Of a stretch of DNA of 36,541 bases, positions 20,394-28,588 are shown one piece after another. Each line of letters begins with the position of its first letter. The first letter of the stretch is position 1. The notes under the pieces are model-generated. The model worked only from the letters and a program-made list of their open reading frames with translations. It was not told the origin of the DNA and did no database searches. Made by a program: the position numbers and the translations under genes. Origin of the DNA: a virus; IMG/VR virus record IMGVR_UViG_3300044844_000872, positions 1 to 36,541 of that record, one strand, 5' to 3'.

Positions 20394-20481
20394 GCCATTG
20401 CAGCATCAAGCCATAAGTCCAAGCAAATCCGCACAACATTAAAAGCAACGCCAACAAGGCCACAAAAGCGGGGTTGCTCAT
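20386..20481 (-). CDS. Tiny membrane peptide
   Basis: A 31-residue peptide, MSNPAFVALLALLLMLCG..., almost wholly one transmembrane helix. Its ATG overlaps the stop of the gene upstream (ATGA), and its end overlaps the next start. The perfect coupling on both sides supports expression. A lysis or membrane role is possible. Confidence 0.55.
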   Translation of the reverse strand: MSNPAFVALLALLLMLCGFAWTYGLMLQWHG

Positions 20482-21092
20482 ATCGCCGCCAATGCATCGT
20501 TGAACGCTTGCACAGCGGCCGTGACATCTGCTACATCCTGCCCCGCATTGATAGCCTGCTTCGCCCCTTGTCTTGCACCTTCGATTTGCGCACCTACGGC
20601 CGACCAAAGACCAGCTGTAACAATAATAAAATCGGCGGTTTGCTGGGCTGTTGACCCCGTTGCGGTTGCTTCGGCATGGATCCAAACAAACGGCGTTGAA
20701 TCCTGCGGGTATCCGGCGGCGACATAGGCGCGGGCATCTTCCAGCTTGGCTAAATAGGTGACATCCTGCCCGGGCGATGTAGTGATGTATTGCATGCGCT
20801 TTTTGCCGGCCAGCGCGTCGACTTCACTGATCGCCGCCGCTTTGGCATCATTTAGACTGATCGTGACGGGTAGCCGGTCGATTTGGTATTTGATCAAATC
20901 CTCGGTATCGCCTGCCCAGGGTTGTGACAGCGTCAGCTGGTGGTGGTCGTCGACGCTGGCAATCGTGATCATCAGCGCATCGTACATAAACACATCGCCG
21001 GGTTTGATGTAGTTTAGCCAGCGGGTGCCTGATCCTGTGACAATGGCTGATCCATTCGTGACATTGGCGCGGCCTGCGCGGTGTGTGGTCAT
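20478..21092 (-). CDS. Tail-associated protein after J
   Basis: A 204-residue protein. The N-terminal about 75 residues carry the common tail-fibre module (ANVTNGSAIVTGSGTRWLNYIKPGDVFMY, then LTLSQPWAG), seen in proteins attached to phage tail tips. The C-terminal half is helical (AVGAQIEGARQGAKQAI). It lies right after the host-specificity gene. It is probably a tail-tip accessory or fibre-anchoring protein. Confidence 0.7.
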   Translation of the reverse strand: MTTHRAGRANVTNGSAIVTGSGTRWLNYIKPGDVFMYDALMITIASVDDHHQLTLSQPWAGDTEDLIKYQIDRLPVTISLNDAKAAAISEVDALAGKKRMQYITTSPGQDVTYLAKLEDARAYVAAGYPQDSTPFVWIHAEATATGSTAQQTADFIIVTAGLWSAVGAQIEGARQGAKQAINAGQDVADVTAAVQAFNDALAAI

Positions 21093-21096
21093 GCGT

Positions 21097-24000
21097 TTAG
21101 TCTCCTATTGCCATCCAGTTAAGCGCGCCGATTGTGATGGCCGAGCTGCCAGCAACGTTCCAAGAGTAGGATTGAAATGAAAATTCATTGTCTGGAGTGG
21201 ATGAATTGGCTTGCAGCTGTCTGATCTTTACGCTTGCAGCAGGATTCGCCAGGTATCCATCAGCGGCAGCATCAAATCCTGATTTGCTTGTATAAATAGA
21301 CCAATAACTAGCGTTGAATGATGTTGCATTAAAATATCCGGTAGAAAATGTTGCATATCCGCCTCCAGCCGGTAACTCATAATTAAAATTATTCCAAGCA
21401 GCAACATGACTTAACTTGGTTACTCCACCACCATACAATATGAATGTTGCCGACCAAGCACCTGATTCTGGCGCTATCGGTTGAAAGCTGTAGTCAATGT
21501 TGTAACTGATTTGCTCTATCTCCCATCCAGGCGGCGGAGAATATGAGTTTCCAGTGATAGTCCTTGATTGCGGGGTGTGACCCTCATAAGAGTCGGCGTG
21601 AACAGACGCCCCGTTACTTAAAACTGATACTGTTGAATACTCGTAAACATTGTTGCCCTGTGAGTATTGCGCCGTCGACGTATCACTCGCCACAAAATTG
21701 AGCCTGAGCTTGGTATAGCCCGACGTGCTGACTGTCTGCTCATCGGTGACCAGCGTATTATGTTCGGCCTGCGTCAACACGCGGGTCTTTGTCGCCAGGT
21801 CAACCCACAAAGACCCATCCCAGCCCTGCACTTTCCAGGTCACAGACCGATAAAAATACCCGTAAGTTGATAAGCCATTGCCGCGCACGGAACTCAGCCG
21901 CGCGGTTACGGTGGCGCTGATGGTGCCGGTTGGCAGGATTGATTCGCCTGATGTCCAGCCGTTGACAGTCAAAGCCCCTGAATTGCTGGCGACGGTTTTC
22001 TCGCCTGCGGCATCGGTGTAGTTAAGCTCTGCGACTGCGTCAAATTCCCACACGCCCGATCCCGGCGTCGGTTCATTGAGGTTTTCCGCGCGGATGGTCC
22101 ATGTTTGCGAGCTTTCAACATTGTCCGCATTGAATGACTGCAAACTGGCAGGCGAGACTATCAGCCGCGGCTGGGCATCCCAATAACCGGGCAGCGTGAC
22201 CGTATCACCGCTGTTTGCTTGGCCATATTCGATGCGGCGGACGGATTTATATTCCCGATATGCCCCGCCGCGATAACGTTGAAACGTCAGCGTGCCAGCG
22301 CTGAGCATGGCAAAATCGCGGTTGGTTTCGGTCGATGGACCGTCATAAACAATTATCGAGCCGTCGCCGTTGATGACCGCGTTGCCGTTGCCGATGGCGA
22401 TGGATTCCGTTGCGCCAATAGTGCCGCTGACGATTTGACTGGCTGACAGGGTGCCAGTGATGCCGACATCCGCATCCAGCAGGATCGCCGGCGAACCTTC
22501 GATGGTACCGATGATAAACGGGGGTTTATCGGTACCGAGCAGGTTGATGGCGAACGCGTCGGTATTGAATACCAACGGATCGACAGCAGCATCCAACGCA
22601 GTTTGCAAGCCGGTTTTGATTTCGGCGGGCGTCATTGCGGCCGAAACGCTGTTGACAGTGGCTGTAAATTCCGTGGCCGTCAGCGCGTAGTCGGTACCGG
22701 TACCGTTCACATCATAAAACGCATCATAGGCGGCGATTCTAAAATAATAGGTCGTGCCCTCGGTCAGTCCGGTAATCGTGATCGAGGTATCCGCACCGAT
22801 AAACACCTGATTCGTCGCCCGCGCGGGTGTAAAGCCGCTGGTGGTTGACATAAACACAATCACGCCTAGCCAATCGTTATCGGCAGGCCGTTTGTAGCTG
22901 ATGATAACGGATTGATAACCGTGGTTAATATCCACATCGGCAGCCAGCACGGCGGCGGTTTGCGGGTTGTTGACCTGGATTGTATCGGCGATGCTATAGC
23001 GACCGAACGCATCCCGAGCCCGCACTACCAGCGCTACGGACCGACGCGGCCCGCCGTCCTCTAGGTTTTTTTCGTAGGTGTAGTTGTAGGCATGTTCCGT
23101 GCAGAAATCTGTACGAATAGGTGTGATGCTTCCGCCGACCAGTAAATAGTTGGCATAGGCTGGACCGTCGTAAACATCGACTTGAAAATCTCGAAACCAA
23201 GGCGATTGACCACCCGCGCCGGTACCGTAGCTGTCTGAGTAGCCCAGCACGGTTAAGGCATCATCCGACCAAACAAACTCGGCGGATTTGCCGCTGAATG
23301 TCGTGCCACCTGTTTTGAGTGCAAGGCCGGTGATGCTTACCGATTCAATGGCGTAGACTTCCGCCAACGTGTACAGCACGCTGATCGATGGCGACAGCAC
23401 ACCGAACAGCGACACGGCATACAACTGAATGTCATACTCGCCTTCAATCGGGTTGAGAATGCGGTAACTGGTTTCGGGGAGCGTGATGGACGTGGCTTCG
23501 CCACTGTCACGCCGCCAGGTTAAAACGTAATGCGATAAAAATTTATCGGTTGACGCACTCCAGCTCACATCCAGATACCGGCGGATTCCTTCCAAGCCCA
23601 TGAACACACCTGGCTGAATGATCAGACCTGAAGGTGCCAATGTGCCGGTTGAGATATACGGGTTTTCCGGTAGCGGCGGCAGATCGCCAATGCTGTCCAG
23701 CAGGTCGTATTTTTCAGGCGCGTATTGCACGGCGCTGAGGCTGTAAAAACCGTCATTGGTGTCGTTGTTTTCAGCAACTGTCAGCACGCGGTATAACTTG
23801 CCAGCAGCATTCGGATCATAGACGATGAACGGCATATCCTGTGCAGGCGCTGCCGGGAAGCCTGAACTGACGGTGACGGTTTGCACAGTGCCGGCGGCGG
23901 TGGTTATGGTGCGCTCGATAACATTGCCATTCGCATCAATCACCGCCAGTTTGTAACTGATACCCGTTTGCAGCACGACAGGTGCATCTAGGTTAATCAC

Positions 24001-25587
24001 TGTTGTCGTGTTGCCAGATGACAACCGGCCACCATAACGACTGCCACCGGCCCGCAAGGGATCGGCCACGCGGATAATATCGCCGGGTTTGCTGGCCATG
24101 CCGGTTAAGCCGACGCTGAATGTTACGCTGTCGGTTTCCAAACGACTGGTCAATAAAATACGCTTACCGGCTCGGTGCGCTTGCCCGCGCGAGGTACATC
24201 CCACGGCGGCGATTTGTTTTTCCCGGTATCCGTAACGTTCAATGCCTTCCAAATCTTCCACGTATTCCGTGGCGATGCGGTAATTGTCGGCCGGGTCGTT
24301 CCATTGCACCAGGGCCACGGTATAACGCACCTGCCGCGCTGAGCCGGCATAATTGAATTTACCGTTGACCACGTTCCCGGGTACATACAACGCAGCCACG
24401 GCTTTGGGTGCGTCTTGCGTGGTGTACACCGCCCCGCCGGCCCAATAGGCCATCGCATCAAAGGCGCTGGCCAGATCCAGAATGACTTTTTTGGCGTCGT
24501 CGTCTTGCTGCAGGTATAAATCCAGGCTGTAGCGGTGCTCCTGCCCGCCAAAACCATCGTCGATCAAGGCATCACAACGCTGGGCAATGGTGTAGAGGTT
24601 CCATTTGTCCATCAGCGCTGGGTTGACCAGCTCACCCAGGCCGTAACGGGGATTTGTCACCAGATCGTAAAAAATCCACGCAGGGTTTCGCGTCCAGGCG
24701 GTGACAAACGTGCCATCCCAATCCGCACCGGTATAGATGCGGGTAACCGGGTTATACACCGCCGCATTCGGCACACGGACTTTCAGGCCTTTGACTTTGT
24801 AGCCGCGGCTTGGCATCTTGCTGAAATACTGCGCGTCAAACGTGGTGCGCACGACGACCGTGTTGGGGTAGCGTAATTTGGCGTAGCTGAGTTTGGTATA
24901 GGTTGACCAGCGCACGGTTGAAAAATAGCCGCTGCCGGTGGCTGGATCAGCGGTAATGCGCGTCACCCGCACGTCGTAACTGGTCACCCCAGGGCCGCCG
25001 CCGGAAAAATCAGACCAGCGGATATGGTAACTGCGTTCGTATGGCGATTCAGTTTTGCCGCGAATAATCTCCCGGCCATTCAAAACCGCTTCTTGCCAAC
25101 TGCTGCCCAGTGGCTTGACCTCTACTTTAATTTGTACAGCTGTGGGCGAACGATCCCCGGTATCCGGGTTGGCATAAAATAATGAGTCGACCTGAATGGT
25201 TAAGCGGATGGCATCGGTTGAGGCGTCGTCAATCGTGCGAATTACCGGCCCAGCCTGCTCGATCACCACATCCACCGCCACTGGCGCGGCGGCGGCATCG
25301 TCTACCGTGCCGGGTATGTAGGTTTGATTTTGGGTGCCTAACCGGTAATCAACCGACACCGCGCTAAAATTGTCCGTGCTGCCGGACTTTAACGGGGTGT
25401 CGTCCAGGTAAACCGATTCCATTGCATCGACAGTGGCGAATCCTTCAATCTCCCCTTCGCAAATCGCCTCTACGACTTCCGCGATGGCTTGTGAGCGTAA
25501 CGAGTCCGGCGCAATAACGGGCTTAGGCGGTGCAGAACCACCACCGCCACCGCCACCCATGCTGCCACCGATTAATAATTGACTCAT
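21097..25587 (-). CDS. J: Tail tip / host specificity protein J
   Basis: A 1496-residue central tail-tip protein, the largest in the genome. The N-terminus has a glycine-rich tract and the J-type start (SLRSQAIAEVVEAICEGEIEGF). The first 650 residues match the hub region of lambda J/gp27-like proteins. Fibronectin-type III repeats follow (ESVSITGL, then ITITGLTEGTTYYFRIAAYD near 960). A DUF1983-like segment comes next (LLDADVGITGTLSASQIVSG), then about 350 residues of beta-rich receptor-binding C-terminus. It recognises the host surface and opens the tail tube. It overlaps gene I by 4 bp. Confidence 0.93.
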   Translation of the reverse strand: MSQLLIGGSMGGGGGGGSAPPKPVIAPDSLRSQAIAEVVEAICEGEIEGFATVDAMESVYLDDTPLKSGSTDNFSAVSVDYRLGTQNQTYIPGTVDDAAAAPVAVDVVIEQAGPVIRTIDDASTDAIRLTIQVDSLFYANPDTGDRSPTAVQIKVEVKPLGSSWQEAVLNGREIIRGKTESPYERSYHIRWSDFSGGGPGVTSYDVRVTRITADPATGSGYFSTVRWSTYTKLSYAKLRYPNTVVVRTTFDAQYFSKMPSRGYKVKGLKVRVPNAAVYNPVTRIYTGADWDGTFVTAWTRNPAWIFYDLVTNPRYGLGELVNPALMDKWNLYTIAQRCDALIDDGFGGQEHRYSLDLYLQQDDDAKKVILDLASAFDAMAYWAGGAVYTTQDAPKAVAALYVPGNVVNGKFNYAGSARQVRYTVALVQWNDPADNYRIATEYVEDLEGIERYGYREKQIAAVGCTSRGQAHRAGKRILLTSRLETDSVTFSVGLTGMASKPGDIIRVADPLRAGGSRYGGRLSSGNTTTVINLDAPVVLQTGISYKLAVIDANGNVIERTITTAAGTVQTVTVSSGFPAAPAQDMPFIVYDPNAAGKLYRVLTVAENNDTNDGFYSLSAVQYAPEKYDLLDSIGDLPPLPENPYISTGTLAPSGLIIQPGVFMGLEGIRRYLDVSWSASTDKFLSHYVLTWRRDSGEATSITLPETSYRILNPIEGEYDIQLYAVSLFGVLSPSISVLYTLAEVYAIESVSITGLALKTGGTTFSGKSAEFVWSDDALTVLGYSDSYGTGAGGQSPWFRDFQVDVYDGPAYANYLLVGGSITPIRTDFCTEHAYNYTYEKNLEDGGPRRSVALVVRARDAFGRYSIADTIQVNNPQTAAVLAADVDINHGYQSVIISYKRPADNDWLGVIVFMSTTSGFTPARATNQVFIGADTSITITGLTEGTTYYFRIAAYDAFYDVNGTGTDYALTATEFTATVNSVSAAMTPAEIKTGLQTALDAAVDPLVFNTDAFAINLLGTDKPPFIIGTIEGSPAILLDADVGITGTLSASQIVSGTIGATESIAIGNGNAVINGDGSIIVYDGPSTETNRDFAMLSAGTLTFQRYRGGAYREYKSVRRIEYGQANSGDTVTLPGYWDAQPRLIVSPASLQSFNADNVESSQTWTIRAENLNEPTPGSGVWEFDAVAELNYTDAAGEKTVASNSGALTVNGWTSGESILPTGTISATVTARLSSVRGNGLSTYGYFYRSVTWKVQGWDGSLWVDLATKTRVLTQAEHNTLVTDEQTVSTSGYTKLRLNFVASDTSTAQYSQGNNVYEYSTVSVLSNGASVHADSYEGHTPQSRTITGNSYSPPPGWEIEQISYNIDYSFQPIAPESGAWSATFILYGGGVTKLSHVAAWNNFNYELPAGGGYATFSTGYFNATSFNASYWSIYTSKSGFDAAADGYLANPAASVKIRQLQANSSTPDNEFSFQSYSWNVAGSSAITIGALNWMAIGD

Positions 25588-26186
25588 GCAGGAATGTCCT
25601 TAACGTGGATCTGACTGGATAACACCATGCTACCGACCAGCAACGGCCCGCCGTATAACAGCGGCATGCGGTGGCCTTGACGGGTTGTGTTGACGACGCC
25701 GTTGAATAGGTAGCTTGGTTTGTTTTCGTAGGGTTCGGCTTCGCTGGCTTTCATGCCGTCATTAGTCCCGCTGATTAAGCTGGCAATCATTGAAACCGCC
25801 ATGGACAATGCGATACTGACAAGCAGGTTCAAGGCGGTGGCCATCATGGCGGCAACACCCGCAGACATGACAATAGTGCCGGTTACAGCAATACTGGCTC
25901 CCATAATAGCCGTGGCTGAAAACGGCTCATCACCACCCACACGCGGCACGACAAACAACACTTCATCCGCCCACGGATACAACGCATTGTCTGCCGTCAC
26001 CTGCCGGCATAAATCCGGGTTTTCCCGATCCATCAGCAATAACACATAATCCCCTGCATCAGCGGCATGTAAAAACCCTGGACGGTTGGCATTGATGGCC
26101 CGCAAGGCTTCCGCCACGCTGGACACATCCAATGACCACTCAGATTTGAACGCCTGCAAATCACCCAATAATCGAATTTCTTTCAT
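25584..26186 (-). CDS. I: Tail assembly protein I
   Basis: A 200-residue lambda gpI-type protein. The N-terminal beta-grasp part (MKEIRLLGDLQAF, VAEALRAINANRPGF) is followed by a hydrophobic, glycine/alanine-rich segment with two or three helices (TAIMGASIAVTGTIVMSAG, LLVSIALSMAVSMI) and a C-terminal conserved LLYGGPLLVGSMVLSSQ. It is needed for tail-tip assembly and is not thought to remain in the virion. ATG 26186 overlaps the stop of K (ATGA). Confidence 0.88.
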   Translation of the reverse strand: MKEIRLLGDLQAFKSEWSLDVSSVAEALRAINANRPGFLHAADAGDYVLLLMDRENPDLCRQVTADNALYPWADEVLFVVPRVGGDEPFSATAIMGASIAVTGTIVMSAGVAAMMATALNLLVSIALSMAVSMIASLISGTNDGMKASEAEPYENKPSYLFNGVVNTTRQGHRMPLLYGGPLLVGSMVLSSQIHVKDIPA

Positions 26187-26887
26187 GCGTTGGGATGCCT
26201 CAAAATACACGCAGTACGCTGCCGCCAGTAATGGCCGTACATTTCCGCGCGGGATAGATTGTTCTGGCCCGGATGGTGCAATATGCGGTTATCGCCCAGA
26301 TAAATAGCAGCGTGGTTTGGGCAGGCGCCCTGCAATTGCATGATGATCACATCCCCCGGCAGCGGGGCTTCAACTTGTACAAAGCCGCGTTGTTTAAAGC
26401 CCTCGACAAACGCGGTCTGGTTAGCCGGGTCTTGCCACCAGTTCCAGCACTTGCGTTCGCCGTCCTGAATATCTAGGTTGAATTCCTGCCGGTAATAATC
26501 CGCGACCAGATTCAAACAATCCAGCACGCCATAGACAAAAGGCCTGCCCTCATACGGTGCAGGCAATACCCCGCGCGGCATGTAGCTGTGCAGATCACCG
26601 CCCGGATAACTGATGATCACAAACGGTAGATTGCACCGCTCCGCGCTGGCAATATCTGCCGTGCTGGGTAATGGGCTGGCGTTTGGGTGGCTGTGATACA
26701 CCGCCATGATGCGGCCTGATTGCTGCATGAAGGCCAGCGGATCAATAAGGAATGATTGTTGCGGATTGTGGTGAATGTTTTCCTGCGGTAACAGTTCGCC
26801 ATCATGGGTGATAAAGCCGCAGGCCTCATTGGGGAAATGCACGGCAGCCTGATAGGTCAGTGCTTCAATTAATACATCGGTCATCAT
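26183..26887 (-). CDS. K: Tail assembly protein K, JAMM plus NlpC/P60 peptidase
   Basis: A 234-residue lambda gpK-type protein with two enzymatic domains. Counting from the upstream in-frame codon at 26899, the JAMM metalloprotease has E25 and the motif H69-S-H71 with following S and D residues (HSHPNASPLPSTADIASAE). The NlpC/P60 part has the catalytic C128 (GVLDCLNLV) and H196 (NHAAIYLGD). It probably processes tail-tip components and cuts peptidoglycan on DNA entry. Its ATG overlaps the methyltransferase stop, which separates it from gene L. Confidence 0.9.
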   Translation of the reverse strand: MMTDVLIEALTYQAAVHFPNEACGFITHDGELLPQENIHHNPQQSFLIDPLAFMQQSGRIMAVYHSHPNASPLPSTADIASAERCNLPFVIISYPGGDLHSYMPRGVLPAPYEGRPFVYGVLDCLNLVADYYRQEFNLDIQDGERKCWNWWQDPANQTAFVEGFKQRGFVQVEAPLPGDVIIMQLQGACPNHAAIYLGDNRILHHPGQNNLSRAEMYGHYWRQRTACILRHPNA

Positions 26888-27561
26888 CCGTTTGCACACT
26901 CCAAATCAAACAGCGTTGTTTGTGCTGTAGCCAGCTCGAACCGTTTGCAGGCGGCATCGTAATAATCTTTATCCAATTCCGTGCCGACAAAATCGACGCC
27001 GAAATAATGCGCGGCAATGGCACTGCTACCGCTGCCTAGATGGGTATCCAGTATTTTTTGGCCGGGTTTGGCGTAGTTTTCGAGTAGCCATTGATAGAGT
27101 TTTATGGGTTTTTGGGTTGGGTGGATCCTGACTTCTTTGTTTTTCATGTCGCCTTGCAACATGCCATTCCATGTATAAAAAAACTTTCGCAATGCAACAT
27201 CAAACGAACTAAAAGCCAATTCACAATCAGAAAATTTTGTCGTCCCATTATCTTTATCCCAAACAATCCAGCCCATTGACGGCGGTAGATAATGAGACAT
27301 GTAATTAGCGCCCCACACAATTTGATTTTTTGAAATACGGATAAGCTCATCGAAATAGTTTTTATCGGGGATAGATTTATCCCACCCTTTTTTTTCAAAA
27401 GCTGATTTTAATGCCGCGCCTTTTCCGCTTTTGCGCAACTCACCACTAAACGCATTGCCAGCGTCAATCCCATAAGGCGGATCCACAATAGCCAAATCAA
27501 ACGCCTTGTCCGGCAAACCGCGCATGTAATCCATGCAATCCATGTTCAGCAACTCAATCAT
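26884..27561 (-). CDS. DNA methyltransferase (N6-adenine/N4-cytosine class)
   Basis: A 225-residue amino-methyltransferase. Catalytic motif IV DPPYG (27-31) precedes the SAM-binding motif I (LDTHLGSGSS, 171-180), the beta-class order. HPTQKP (147-152) is the usual motif X region. It has no partner nuclease, so it is an orphan modification enzyme that probably protects phage DNA or alters host expression. It is wedged between tail genes L and K with 4-bp overlaps on both sides, so it is made with the tail proteins, late in infection. Confidence 0.9.
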   Translation of the reverse strand: MIELLNMDCMDYMRGLPDKAFDLAIVDPPYGIDAGNAFSGELRKSGKGAALKSAFEKKGWDKSIPDKNYFDELIRISKNQIVWGANYMSHYLPPSMGWIVWDKDNGTTKFSDCELAFSSFDVALRKFFYTWNGMLQGDMKNKEVRIHPTQKPIKLYQWLLENYAKPGQKILDTHLGSGSSAIAAHYFGVDFVGTELDKDYYDAACKRFELATAQTTLFDLECANG

Positions 27562-28241
27562 CCGTTACGCCCCAACGACGGAAAACCGCCGAAATCCAAT
27601 TCAGCATTGGCGCCAAATCTTAATTTGCAATCTGATAACCGCTTGCCGCATTGATCTTCGCCTGCCGTTAAAACCGCATTGCCTTGACGGTCAAACCATT
27701 TGGCCGGATTGGTTCCCGGCCAACTGCAGCCCGAGCCATTGGCAGTGGATTTATAGCGCCATGGGCAAGCATTGGCGACCGCGATGCGGCCCGGTAATCG
27801 CTTGTCGATAAAATCCAAGGCGCTGGACAGTTCAAACTCCACCACCAGCGAATTTTCGACGGTTTTCTGTTCGATAAAATAGATTTCTTCGGCGTATTCC
27901 GCCACGTTGGCAATCACATAACTTTGCAGCGTGCGGCGGCGTTTGAGCTGAGCGCCGATTAAATCGTCATAGAGTTGCAACTGTTGGGTGATTTCGCCGT
28001 TGATATTGCTGATTGACGCCTTTGGCCGGGACTCTGATCCCGTGCCACGCTTTTCAAAACCGCTCATACTGACAGGCCACGGCTGGTAGGTATTGCCCAG
28101 GTATTCAACCGGCGTGCTGTCGGCATCTGTGCCAGGGTAGAAATACAACACGCTGGCGACGTTGATCGAGTTGAGATCGAGAATGTACAGATCGACCAGC
28201 GCCGGCGTGGCTTGCTTTTGAATGTCGACGTTTAATGTCAC
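27558..28241 (-). CDS. L: Minor tail protein L
   Basis: A 227-residue lambda gpL-type tail-tip protein. The N-terminal domain includes VEYLGNTYQPWPVSMSGFEKRGTGSESRPKASISN (as separate strands), and the C-terminal cysteine region has NACPWRY, GCSW, CGKRLSDCKLRFG. Four such cysteines hold an Fe-S cluster in lambda gpL. It forms part of the distal tail complex with M, K, I and J. Confidence 0.92.
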   Translation of the reverse strand: MTLNVDIQKQATPALVDLYILDLNSINVASVLYFYPGTDADSTPVEYLGNTYQPWPVSMSGFEKRGTGSESRPKASISNINGEITQQLQLYDDLIGAQLKRRRTLQSYVIANVAEYAEEIYFIEQKTVENSLVVEFELSSALDFIDKRLPGRIAVANACPWRYKSTANGSGCSWPGTNPAKWFDRQGNAVLTAGEDQCGKRLSDCKLRFGANAELDFGGFPSLGRNG

Positions 28242-28588
28242 GGCTCAAATACCTGCTGCAACGTGGCACTGATGGAATACAGCCCGCGCCCGTGGTGCAT
28301 AACGCTGTAACCGTCTGGCGTAAGCACGTATTTTTTAACGGTGCTATCGCCGGGTGGCGTCCAGGTTAACGCCGTGGCCGCGCCTGCGGCATCTAGCGTG
28401 CTGATAACGGTTTGGTAGTCGGCTTCGTTGAGCGCCGGCCAGCTGATGGACCAGCTTTCCACGCGGCTATTAATGCCATCCGGCACGCGCTGACTGTAGC
28501 CATCGCCAAACTGCGCGATACGGGTGCGATGCTTGACAGTTTTTTGGCCGCTGACGTGGATGCGGGTTGAGAGTGGTAGCGCGGTCAT
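28238..28588 (-). CDS. M: Minor tail protein M
   Basis: A 116-residue lambda gpM-type distal tail protein. Visible family segments are RIAQFGDGYSQRVPDGIN near residue 25, WSISWPALNEADYQTV in the middle and the C-terminal SATLQQVFEP. It sits between the tape measure and gene L with 4-bp overlaps, in canonical order. Confidence 0.92.
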   Translation of the reverse strand: MTALPLSTRIHVSGQKTVKHRTRIAQFGDGYSQRVPDGINSRVESWSISWPALNEADYQTVISTLDAAGAATALTWTPPGDSTVKKYVLTPDGYSVMHHGRGLYSISATLQQVFEP

